The notes under the pieces were generated by a model, which did no database searches, had not been told where the DNA came from, and saw only the letters and a list, made by a program, of their open reading frames with translations. A DNA stretch of 46,845 bases from Prevotella sp. UBA2756 (GTDB lineage Bacteria > Bacteroidota > Bacteroidia > Bacteroidales > Bacteroidaceae): the NCBI GenBank assembly GCA_002353205.1, contig DEJE01000022.1:1-46845 (forward strand), in the 5' to 3' direction. Each line of letters opens with the position of its first letter. Positions within the stretch are counted from its first letter, which is position 1. This document shows positions 25,106-33,033 of this stretch, piece after piece. The position numbers were made by a program, and so were the translations under genes.

Positions 25106-26896
25106 TTATGTCTCCAGGTTCTTCAGCGTCACCACGATGGGCATGGCGATGCACGACTTGTTGATGATTTTCTGCTGTACCCGTTTGTCGAACATCGAGT
25201 CCACGGCGTGCTGGAAGTTCTTCTTGTCCTTGAACTCAATGTCTACATAGAGCCCGCGGCGCAAGACGTCGGCACCAGCGGCACCGCCGACGGTTGTCTT
25301 GACGATGATACGGCGGAATTCGTCGCGTCCGAACTCCGACATGATTTCCTTCCTTGCGAAGGCGTCGACGTCCATACGTGTGTACAGTCGGTCGTTGGTG
25401 AGCGAATAGTAGCGCAGTTGCTCGTAGCGTTCGTCGGCCGTGGCTTTGTTGGCACCGCCCATGGCAGCCACGACGACCTGCGCTTTCTGCTCCAATGCCG
25501 GCAGATGGCGGTTCTCCAGCGTGTCGTCGGTGCGTGGCAGGTTGCCCAGTCGGCCCATGGTGGTGATATAAGTCACCTTGGTGGATGTGGTGGGAGGGTA
25601 CTGATTCATGTTCTTCATCACGAAGGTGCCGCTGTCGAAGCTGTACTTCCTGTTCTGAAGGCCTACGCTCTTCCCCAGTTTGTTGATGGTCTCGCGCAAC
25701 TGCTTCAGCACTTCCCCGTCCTTGATGCCATTGTATTCCACGAAGGCGTAGTAGTCGTCGATGAAGCGGTTGTAGAGGTGTCGCACTTCGCGATAGAGGT
25801 CTCCGTCGTGGTAGCAGGCGGCATCGAAGTCGCGTACGATCAGTTCGTCGTTCATCATGCCGAAACCCTGTCGGTTGGAAGCTGTCGTCGTCTCCAATAT
25901 GCGCAGGAAGAAAGCTTCGTCTTGCTTCTGCAGCTTGGCAATGGGTTGCGTCTGTGTGAGCATCAGCGTCTCCACGTCGATGTTGGTGACGGGCAGCACG
26001 TTGAGCATCACGCGACAGTCGGCGGAAACGGCGAACCCCTCGGGGAACACAAGGCGGAGCCAGATGGTGTCGGCGGAGAAACCGTCGAGCACGCTGCTCT
26101 CAAGCCAGTGCGGGAACTCGCGGGGGTAGGCACGAGGCTTGAACATGTCGCGATCCACGATGTCGTCGGTGATATAGATGAGCGATGCGTCGTCGATGTT
26201 GAGCAGGTTCTCCTTCCAATTCTCCACGAATGAGAACATGGCTCCCGAGGATTGCTGGGCATCGAACGGCTCCACCATTTCGATGTCTTCCATTTCGCGC
26301 ATCGAGGCGAAGTTCAGTTCCTGACCGGTGACTCCCGAATAGATGTATTGCGGCAGGACGCCGCCCGTCCCCCTGACCAACAGCGACAGCCCCTTGAGTG
26401 TTTCCACCTCAACAGGCGTCTTGATGCCCAGCCACAGCCAGTTGGGATGCTCCATGCTGACGGCGACGCGTCGGTTTCCGTCGGTCATCATGCTGTGGCT
26501 CACCAGACAGATGTCATCGTGGGGGAGCATTGTCGTGTTGAAGATGGGGATATAGTTGAGCGGAGTCTTCAGACCTTCGGCCTTGAACGAGAACACTGCT
26601 CCGCTGCCGACGTTGGCGACCGACGTGTCGCGTGTCGTCTTCAGTGCTGGACGAATCAGGCAGATAGCCGGTGTGGCCTCCACTTTCCTGCGGGGGATGA
26701 AGTCGGAACAGAAGCGGTCGACCAGCCGTTCCGAGAGGTTGTCCACATAGTCTTGTATCTTCTGCTCCTCAGCAACCAGTGCCACGAGCATCATCTTCGC
26801 AACAGGATCCATCTGCTGGAAGTCGATACCGTCGACCGAAGAGCGCTGCAACACGCTCATCACCTCACTGATTCTTTTCTCTATTTCTACATCCAT
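25106..26896 (-). CDS. tssF: T6SS baseplate subunit TssF
   Basis: This 596-residue protein fits the TssF/VasA family in length and layout: an N-terminal helical domain (LVALVAEEQKIQDYVDNL), the 'FxPRRxxxTPAICLIRP' block, and a central NVLPVTNIDVE motif like the conserved 'NCFPVxNL' of TssF. It is part of the wedge at the base of the contractile sheath, in complex with TssE, TssG and TssK, all encoded just upstream here. The gap to tssE is 29 bp. Divergence from the proteobacterial type is large, as expected for the Bacteroidota subtype. Confidence 0.82.
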   Translation of the reverse strand: MDVEIEKRISEVMSVLQRSSVDGIDFQQMDPVAKMMLVALVAEEQKIQDYVDNLSERLVDRFCSDFIPRRKVEATPAICLIRPALKTTRDTSVANVGSGAVFSFKAEGLKTPLNYIPIFNTTMLPHDDICLVSHSMMTDGNRRVAVSMEHPNWLWLGIKTPVEVETLKGLSLLVRGTGGVLPQYIYSGVTGQELNFASMREMEDIEMVEPFDAQQSSGAMFSFVENWKENLLNIDDASLIYITDDIVDRDMFKPRAYPREFPHWLESSVLDGFSADTIWLRLVFPEGFAVSADCRVMLNVLPVTNIDVETLMLTQTQPIAKLQKQDEAFFLRILETTTASNRQGFGMMNDELIVRDFDAACYHDGDLYREVRHLYNRFIDDYYAFVEYNGIKDGEVLKQLRETINKLGKSVGLQNRKYSFDSGTFVMKNMNQYPPTTSTKVTYITTMGRLGNLPRTDDTLENRHLPALEQKAQVVVAAMGGANKATADERYEQLRYYSLTNDRLYTRMDVDAFARKEIMSEFGRDEFRRIIVKTTVGGAAGADVLRRGLYVDIEFKDKKNFQHAVDSMFDKRVQQKIINKSCIAMPIVVTLKNLET

Positions 26897-26925
26897 GTTC
26901 TGGAAGGGCTACGTTTTTTATCGTT

Positions 26926-27420
26926 TTATCGGTATCGTTTCACGGTGGGTTCGATGAGGAATGTCACCACCTTATTATAATATAGCTTCGTTCCGAGACC
27001 GTCGTCGAGGTTTCCCTGCACGTTCACGTTCACTTCGTATTTTGAAACCATCTTCCGGCGGCGCAGTTGTTTGTCGGCTGCAGAGTCGAGTTCGATGGTC
27101 ACCGTCACGTTCTTCAGCAGGGGTTCATAGGTGGCCAGGCTGCTCTTGATGCTCTCCTCGCACTCCTTTTTCGTCACCTCATTCTGCAATCCCTGTGCCA
27201 GACGTCCTGTCTGACTGTTGTTGAACTCCCTGTAGTGCACGTTCGAATACTCATGGTTCCAGTATTCGAAGCCGAAGTCGGGGTCGGCCTCGAAGGAGCC
27301 ACGCGGCGTGAAGACAATGAGTTCCACCAGATTGTCGAGCATGCTGATGCGCTCGTTGATGTCGCGCACCAGCTTGCCGTCGTCGCGGAGCCGCAGGGGT
27401 GTTCTGATAAAGCTCAGCAT
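26926..27420 (-). CDS. tssE: T6SS baseplate subunit TssE (gp25-like)
   Basis: This 164-residue protein matches the GPW/gp25 family: LVRDINERISMLDNLVELIVFTPRGSF, with the family's N-terminal region before the 'E..L..ll.T.pGeR' block, then DFGFEYWNH and a basic C-terminal beta region. gp25 proteins form the wedge core that starts sheath assembly. It sits between tssK and tssF in the typical baseplate cluster, with 14- and 29-bp gaps. Confidence 0.85.
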   Translation of the reverse strand: MLSFIRTPLRLRDDGKLVRDINERISMLDNLVELIVFTPRGSFEADPDFGFEYWNHEYSNVHYREFNNSQTGRLAQGLQNEVTKKECEESIKSSLATYEPLLKNVTVTIELDSAADKQLRRRKMVSKYEVNVNVQGNLDDGLGTKLYYNKVVTFLIEPTVKRYR

Positions 27421-27434
27421 GTCGGCACGGATGG

Positions 27435-28415
27435 TTAGATGTTAGGCCCGCTCCAGCGTCGGCGGTCGTCTTTCGGCGGCTCGGGCTTGGGAAGTGGCGG
27501 CGGTGCCACGGGCTCTTCAATCTTCAGCAGGCTGAACTTCTCTATCTTCTCACTGATGGCATAGCACATGCCCAACCCTTGACGAATGCGAAGATACGAC
27601 ACGCGTGGGTTGTATGGGGTGGCGGCATAGTTGCGGAACATGTCGGCATCTTCGAGATTGAGCATCTCGTCGAACTCACAGGCGCAGGCAAAAATGCCAA
27701 CCACGCGCTGCACGAACGATTGCAGCTGCATGGGGGTGAGCGTCTCGCGACAGGTGTTGGCTTCGATGAAGACCTGCTGAACAACGGGCCAGTAGATGCT
27801 GATGGCTGGCCTGACGGCGGTGTTCAGCTGTTGCATGGTGCGCTCGTTGATGCTCTTCAGGATGTCGAGCAGCTTCTCGAGCAGCTCCACATACTTGGCA
27901 TGGGCAGAGACGAACAAGCATGGCGGCACGAAGTAGGACGTGTCTTCCTGCCAGCCCTCTTCGTTCACGATGCGGGCTACGGGCAGCGCATGGTCGGGAA
28001 TGGCCGTCTTCTGTCCCACCAGGGCGAAGGTGTAGTCGGGCTCTTTGTAGCCGTCGGGCGTGTCTTTCCATGTGTCGGCATCGGCATTCACGGTCAGCAG
28101 GAACTCTTTGTCGTCGCCGTGGGCTGGAATGGGCAGTCGCGTGTCGAACGAATTCGTGAAGTTCGTGCCGAAGTGAATGTCGATGATGTCGCCGGCACGG
28201 GTGATGCCCAGGCAGTCGATCGACTCGACTTCAACATAACCCTTACCGATGCTGAGCGACAACTGGAACGGACGGGCCGACGGCATCAGTCCAATCCTCC
28301 CGGCAGCAGCCAGGGCAAAGGCCTGTCTGATGGTCTCTTCGCTACAGCGGTCGGCGGCATTGAGCACCTCGTCGGTCAGGCGCATCCCTTTTTTCCAACT
28401 GATTCTTTTTGGCAT
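27435..28415 (-). CDS. tssK: T6SS baseplate subunit TssK
   Basis: This 326-residue protein starts KRISWKKGMRLTDEVLNAADR, equivalent to the W-x-x-GM-x-L opening of TssK, followed by a beta-rich domain (about 35-150) and a helical middle with LEKLLDILKSINERTMQQL. It is shorter than proteobacterial TssK (about 440), as is usual for the Bacteroidota form. TssK trimers link the baseplate to the inner-membrane complex. The C-terminal tail is Pro-rich (PPPLPKPEPPKDDRRR). The stop is 14 bp from tssE and the start 4 bp from tssG. Confidence 0.85.
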   Translation of the reverse strand: MPKRISWKKGMRLTDEVLNAADRCSEETIRQAFALAAAGRIGLMPSARPFQLSLSIGKGYVEVESIDCLGITRAGDIIDIHFGTNFTNSFDTRLPIPAHGDDKEFLLTVNADADTWKDTPDGYKEPDYTFALVGQKTAIPDHALPVARIVNEEGWQEDTSYFVPPCLFVSAHAKYVELLEKLLDILKSINERTMQQLNTAVRPAISIYWPVVQQVFIEANTCRETLTPMQLQSFVQRVVGIFACACEFDEMLNLEDADMFRNYAATPYNPRVSYLRIRQGLGMCYAISEKIEKFSLLKIEEPVAPPPLPKPEPPKDDRRRWSGPNI

Positions 28416-28419
28416 ACTA

Positions 28420-29319
28420 TTATATATTTGTGTTATAGTTCAAGTAATTATAGAACACCTCATCGTTCAAGCGGAGAGGCTTCGAGTCCTGAGTGATGTT
28501 GAAACGCAGTTCCTCGCCCACAGCCAGAAACCAGTCCTGGATGAAGACGCGCAACTCTTCGACATCGTTGATGAAGGCAAGGAAATGCTCATCGCACGCC
28601 TCGTCGCTCCAGAAGTCAAGGTTGTAGACCGTCACCATGTCGTCGTACTCATTGCCTACGTAGCCCTCGCCGAGCGTCATGTCGATTCGTTCCTCATAGC
28701 GTGGAGCGTCGTCGTGGAGCCTTTTCCGCAGCAGATCGACGTGGATGTTCAGACCTTCGTCGAGAAACACCTTGCGCAGCAGCAGGGTGAGGAGCGTCTT
28801 GTTGCCGCGTATGTCCTTGCAATGGGGCAGGAAGGGAACAAACTGTCGGATGAATCTGTTCGATCGCTGTTCCTCGCTGAGACGGTCGCCGATGACCTGT
28901 TGCATGACGACATCCTCCTGGGCCAGCGCGAGCACCTTCTCTTTCACGTCCATGCGTTGCTTCAGCAGCAGGATATCGAAAGGCTGGAAGAAGCGGTAGG
29001 CGTTCTCTATCTCTTCCTGCTGGGCATCGAGCTGCTCTTCGAAGCGCTCCTTCTCCTCGTGTTGAGGCAGGTTGTCGAAGCGGTCGATGGGGTGAAACAT
29101 GAACTCGGGCAGTGAGTTGTAGAGGCTCATTCTGGCCAGCTCCACGTTGGCTCGACCCTGATAGTCAGCTTCCATGCCCACGACGTCGCGATAGGTGTTG
29201 CGCTTGTGGAGCCCGTGGAACGAAACGGTGTAGCTACCCTCGGGGAGTAGGCCCAACAGAGTCTCGGCATTGATGTCAGCCGGCAGGTTCTCTGGAACGA
29301 CGGTCTTTGGTTTGTCCAT
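28420..29319 (-). CDS. tssG: T6SS baseplate subunit TssG
   Basis: This 299-residue protein resembles the Bacteroidota form of TssG: LYNSLPEFMFHPIDRF, a charged helix with FFQPFDILLLKQRMDVKEK, then RFIRQFVPFLP and the region LLTLLLRKVFLDEGLNIHV. TssG pairs with two TssF copies in the wedge. It is immediately downstream of the E1 gene (15 bp) and 4 bp upstream of tssK, so the ubiquitin-like and baseplate genes are in one transcript. Assignment is by pattern and context; confirmation needs a profile search. Confidence 0.72.
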   Translation of the reverse strand: MDKPKTVVPENLPADINAETLLGLLPEGSYTVSFHGLHKRNTYRDVVGMEADYQGRANVELARMSLYNSLPEFMFHPIDRFDNLPQHEEKERFEEQLDAQQEEIENAYRFFQPFDILLLKQRMDVKEKVLALAQEDVVMQQVIGDRLSEEQRSNRFIRQFVPFLPHCKDIRGNKTLLTLLLRKVFLDEGLNIHVDLLRKRLHDDAPRYEERIDMTLGEGYVGNEYDDMVTVYNLDFWSDEACDEHFLAFINDVEELRVFIQDWFLAVGEELRFNITQDSKPLRLNDEVFYNYLNYNTNI

Positions 29320-29334
29320 TCTCTGGTAGTCGGG

Positions 29335-30534
29335 TTATTCGTACAACTTGGCGTCGGCCGTCAGCTCGACATACGTAACACCATGCTCGGTCGATACCTG
29401 AATGACGTCGAAGAGCGGGATGCCGATCTGCCGAAGCGTGAGTTCCTGGTAGGGGAAATGGTCGTCGATGTTCTCGTAGAACCGTTTGTGGAAGAGTGTG
29501 CGATAGCTCAGCAGGCGCATCTCCTTGTCGGCCTTGATGACCTTGTCGAGCATCGACTCGGGCACCATCACCTCGAACTCTTTCTCCGGATGGTCGGAGA
29601 CGATGCGGTCGATGAATTTGTTGTTGCGCATGTTAATCTCCACATTCTCGGCTTCCAGCTCCTTCCTCAGCAGGGCGATTGCTTCACCGACGGTCAGCTC
29701 GGCCGACAGCGCGTCGCATTTCAGCACCTCGTCCCACCGCTCATGGGCCGGGCAGTTGTTCTTCCACGACGAGAACTTGTAGATGTTCATCGTGTTGTTC
29801 AGACCTTCGTAGCGCAACATCTTGCTCTGCAGCGTGCGGAACTGGCCTGCCGCCTCGGTGTCGAGATGGATGATCTTCATGGCTTCCTGCACCTGTATGG
29901 CTCCCACGATGGAAGCGCTGATGGGCGTCGTGGCCACGCGGCCTGCCGATCCCTGGTTGCGCACCACGTCGGCGCATCCTGTTCGGAGCATGATGTTGTT
30001 GAACTCCTCGCGCGACAGGCCGCACTCATAGCAGCTCTTGCCCGGTGTGAACACGCGCACGGTGCCTGTCAGGTTCTCTATGCTGCCGTCGATCCACGTC
30101 TTGCCAGCCCTCAGCGACAGCCGGTTGAGCAGATAGCGCGCGATGCGGCTGTCGAGACAGCCTATCACCACGTCGACCGAGCGATAGATGCCCAGCCCCA
30201 CCTCCGAGAAGAGGTTGCCCACGATGGGCGTCACCTTGATCTGTGGGTTGATCTCCATGGCGCGTTTTGCCACGATGTCGGCCTTGTAGGCATGACTGTA
30301 GGCATCTTCTTCGCGGAACAGCACCGAGCGTGTGAGGTTCGAGATCTCTATCTGGTCGAAGTCCACCACGAAGATGTGACCCACGCCGAAGAGCGCAAGG
30401 TTCTTCACCACCTCGTTGCCAAGGGCACCGGCACCGGCCACCAGCACGCGGGCATTGCGCACCTTCTCTTTCTTGAACCAGGAGAGCAGCGTGTACACGC
30501 CCTCTCCCCATTCGTATTTCCTTTCGTCCTGCAT
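29335..30534 (-). CDS. E1-like ubiquitin-activating enzyme (ThiF fold)
   Basis: From ATG 30534 this is 399 residues. The Rossmann/adenylation domain (about 25-225) has GAGALG (34-39), VVDFDQIEISNLTRS with the ATP-binding Asp and Arg, KADIVAKR and DGSIENLTGT. CYEC (168-171) and CPAH (261-264) could hold a structural zinc; Cys187 (MLRTGCADVV) is a candidate catalytic cysteine. The C-terminal 130 residues are not MoeB-like and end in LTLRQIGIPLFDVIQV, which could be a ubiquitin-fold domain for E2 binding. An in-frame GTG at 30627 adds 31 residues that read through a tandem-repeat spacer, so I chose 30534. It would activate the Ubl of 38029 with ATP and pass it to the E2. Confidence 0.88.
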   Translation of the reverse strand: MQDERKYEWGEGVYTLLSWFKKEKVRNARVLVAGAGALGNEVVKNLALFGVGHIFVVDFDQIEISNLTRSVLFREEDAYSHAYKADIVAKRAMEINPQIKVTPIVGNLFSEVGLGIYRSVDVVIGCLDSRIARYLLNRLSLRAGKTWIDGSIENLTGTVRVFTPGKSCYECGLSREEFNNIMLRTGCADVVRNQGSAGRVATTPISASIVGAIQVQEAMKIIHLDTEAAGQFRTLQSKMLRYEGLNNTMNIYKFSSWKNNCPAHERWDEVLKCDALSAELTVGEAIALLRKELEAENVEINMRNNKFIDRIVSDHPEKEFEVMVPESMLDKVIKADKEMRLLSYRTLFHKRFYENIDDHFPYQELTLRQIGIPLFDVIQVSTEHGVTYVELTADAKLYE

Positions 30535-30576
30535 ATCGCTTATTCGATTATTGGGGGAATCTATGTTCGGGCATTC

Positions 30577-30605
30577 GAGGTTCGTACCTCGCACCTCGCA
30601 CCTAT
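30577..30605. repeat. Short GGTGCGAG-type repeat in spacer
   Basis: Two to three copies of CCTCGCA with a variant (CGTACCTCGCACCTCGCACC) fill part of the 93-bp gap between the RING and E1 genes. The same motif on the other strand forms longer arrays at 42511 and 45853. Confidence 0.7.
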
Positions 30606-30627
30606 GTTCCCCCGAAACTTTAATCAC

Positions 30628-33033
30628 TTACGATTCAACATATTCGAAGATGGTGTCGCCAACCTTGAACGTGTCGCCGTTCGACAGCACGACAGGACGG
30701 TTGGCGGGAAGTTCCGTGCGCACATTGTAGACCACGCCGGCTGCCATGGGCTTCATCATCGGCAGGTTCTTCGTCTTGTCGATGAAGAGCTGCACGTGTT
30801 CCTTGGCCACCTTGTTGCTCTTCTCCCAGTTCATCTGTATCTCGCATTCGCCGGTCATGCCGATCGACACCTTGTTGCCGCCGCCCGTAGCGTTCATCCA
30901 TTTGTGGATGGGAATGCGCTGGCCGGCCTTCACGCCGTTCTTGATGACGAGGAAGAACTTCTCGGCCAGCATGCGCACGGTGACCAGCGATGCTCCCAGA
31001 CCGCCGCCGTAGATGATGAAGTCGATGAGCATGCTCATCCAGCCGTACTTTGAACCAATGACTCCGCTGAATGCCAGCACGATGAAGCCGATGATGGCCG
31101 AGCAGAGACCGCCTATCAGCGCGCTCTTCATCGGAATCGACGACTTGACGGTGAGGCTCAGCGCCACGCAGACGGAGAACAGGATGTAGGCCGGCAACGA
31201 GCAGTACCAGGGGATGTATGTCGTCCCGACGGCCGAGAGCAGCAGGCAGAAGATGATGCCGCCGAGGGCAAAGGCCAGCATGCCGACGATGCCCGAGAAG
31301 AGCGACAGCCCGATGATCTTCAGATAAACCTTCGCATCCTTCTTGCGATACTCATCGTTCCAGCGGAAGGCCAGCGAGAGGAAGAAGCCGAGCAGCAGGC
31401 CCACGGCGAGGAAAGCCGACACCTTCTGCACGCAGTCGTTGAAGAGGTTCCCCATCTGCTCCTCGTTGCGGAAGAACGTCTTCGCGATGCCTGTGGCCAC
31501 AGAGCTGAGCATGCCGCGCCCCATCAGCTCGAAACAAATCCAGCTCACCAGTGCGGCGACGATTCCTGACAGTGCCTGATAACTCTCGCGCAGCGACGAG
31601 CGGCTGAAGATTTCCTTCATGTCGACATGATCCTGAATGCCGTCCTTGCAGTTCTGACCGTACTCCACGCACTTGTAGCCGTTCTGTTGCCAGCAGCCCA
31701 CGTGGATGATGTGCTTGCACTTCACCACCACCATCTGCCCCGGCTCAATGTCCTGGCGGCAGTAGGTGCAGATGCGGCGCTGCACGTTCTCCTCGGGCAC
31801 GTACTTCTTGTAGTACTGCATGGAGAAGCGCTTCGACTTGATATACGGTATGAGCACCTTCATCACCAGGAAGAACACGGCTGCCGTGAGCAGTGCCACG
31901 AGCAGCGCCACGAGGAACTTCGTCAGCGAGTCGGCCGTGCTCTCGGCCTTCAGCGGCCACGGTGTCTCGGCCGTTCCGATGGAGTAGTCGCCTTCGCCCG
32001 CCTCCATGCCTTTCCATTCGGCGGTGTAGGTGATGCGTCCGGTGTAGGCCTTGTCGTCGGTGGCACGGTAGGTGAAGGCGAAATCGTACATGGCATCGCT
32101 CACCACCTCCTCGAAGTTGCGCAGCACGGTGTTCATGTCGTCCGACGGCTTGAACGATCCCTGCCGCTCTTTCAGCACGGTGCCCGTGGTGTCGCGCGGT
32201 ACCGACACGCCTTCGAGCGTCAGCTTCACGTTCTCGTCCACGCCGTTGCCCGTGTAGTACATCGCATAGACGCGCGGCACGAAGTGGGCAGGGTTCGACT
32301 GGTAGTCGGTCACCTCGATAAACGTGATGGTCTCATCCTCCGACCGCGTGTTGGCGTCGGTGAAGACAATCAGCACGTTCTTGTCCTTGGCCTGCTGAGC
32401 ACGCTTCTGGATGTCGGCGTTCTTCGCATAGCCTGCAACGGCTTTCACGTCGCCGTCGTATTCGCCTGCTGTCGGGCTGAACTCCGTCAGCTTCGAGTAG
32501 AGGGCGCTGTAGAAGTGCTTCGCCTCGGCAGTGGCGTGGAAACGGGGTTGGAAACTCTTGTAGTTGGCTTTCGTCACCATCTCGCTCGACGAAACTTCGT
32601 CGCCGAAGAACGACAGGTAGACGCAACTGTCGGGTGCGCTGTCGACCAGCTTCCCGATGGTGTTGTAGATACGGTCCTTTCCCTCTTCGGGAATGCCGAG
32701 GTCCACCAGCACGGAGAAGGTGAAGTCGGCCGGAATGCGCTGACCGGTGCTCACGGCAGTAATCTTCCTGCGGTCGGCGGGGATGAGCGTTCCCTCCTCG
32801 TTGACGACCAGATACTTCTCCAGGTCGGCCACATCGACGTCTTTCGACGATGTCCCCTTGCTGTCGAGCACCTTCAGGTAGAGGGTGATGCTGTCTTTCC
32901 CCTGACCGTATTCATATTTCTTGTCGCAAAACTGGATGCGCGACACATCCTGCGCCTGCGACGCCGTCAGCCACAATGCGCAGAACAGCAGGCTCAGCAG
33001 CCTGCGGGCCACCATCATTTCTTTCTTGTCCAT
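30628..33033 (-). CDS. Membrane vWA-RING-FHA protein, E3-like
   Basis: This 801-residue protein has a signal peptide or anchor (about 8-28), a von Willebrand A-like domain in the periplasm (about 100-260; FSVLVDLGIP replaces the usual MIDAS DxSxS), a transmembrane segment (373-398), and a RING finger at 422-462: C422-x2-C425-x13-C439-x-H441-x2-H444-x2-C447-x7-C455-x6-C462. About six further transmembrane segments (485-690) follow, then a C-terminal FHA domain (about 712-800; VSIGMTGECEI, LSNGDTFKVGDTIFEY). RING and FHA would both face the cytoplasm. By analogy the RING would recruit the E2, and the FHA would bind phosphothreonine made by the 21542 kinase. ATG 33018 overlaps the JAB stop (ATGA) and is an equally good start. 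Confidence 0.87.
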   Translation of the reverse strand: MDKKEMMVARRLLSLLFCALWLTASQAQDVSRIQFCDKKYEYGQGKDSITLYLKVLDSKGTSSKDVDVADLEKYLVVNEEGTLIPADRRKITAVSTGQRIPADFTFSVLVDLGIPEEGKDRIYNTIGKLVDSAPDSCVYLSFFGDEVSSSEMVTKANYKSFQPRFHATAEAKHFYSALYSKLTEFSPTAGEYDGDVKAVAGYAKNADIQKRAQQAKDKNVLIVFTDANTRSEDETITFIEVTDYQSNPAHFVPRVYAMYYTGNGVDENVKLTLEGVSVPRDTTGTVLKERQGSFKPSDDMNTVLRNFEEVVSDAMYDFAFTYRATDDKAYTGRITYTAEWKGMEAGEGDYSIGTAETPWPLKAESTADSLTKFLVALLVALLTAAVFFLVMKVLIPYIKSKRFSMQYYKKYVPEENVQRRICTYCRQDIEPGQMVVVKCKHIIHVGCWQQNGYKCVEYGQNCKDGIQDHVDMKEIFSRSSLRESYQALSGIVAALVSWICFELMGRGMLSSVATGIAKTFFRNEEQMGNLFNDCVQKVSAFLAVGLLLGFFLSLAFRWNDEYRKKDAKVYLKIIGLSLFSGIVGMLAFALGGIIFCLLLSAVGTTYIPWYCSLPAYILFSVCVALSLTVKSSIPMKSALIGGLCSAIIGFIVLAFSGVIGSKYGWMSMLIDFIIYGGGLGASLVTVRMLAEKFFLVIKNGVKAGQRIPIHKWMNATGGGNKVSIGMTGECEIQMNWEKSNKVAKEHVQLFIDKTKNLPMMKPMAAGVVYNVRTELPANRPVVLSNGDTFKVGDTIFEYVES

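Noticed and set aside
30535..30627. GTG start giving the E1 31 more residues
   Set aside because: The added codons read a tandem-repeat spacer right after the RING stop codon; the ATG at 30534 is more natural.
29383..31053. 556-codon open frame on the plus strand
   Set aside because: Antisense to the E1 and RING genes and rich in His, Val and Arg without a domain; typical shadow frame.
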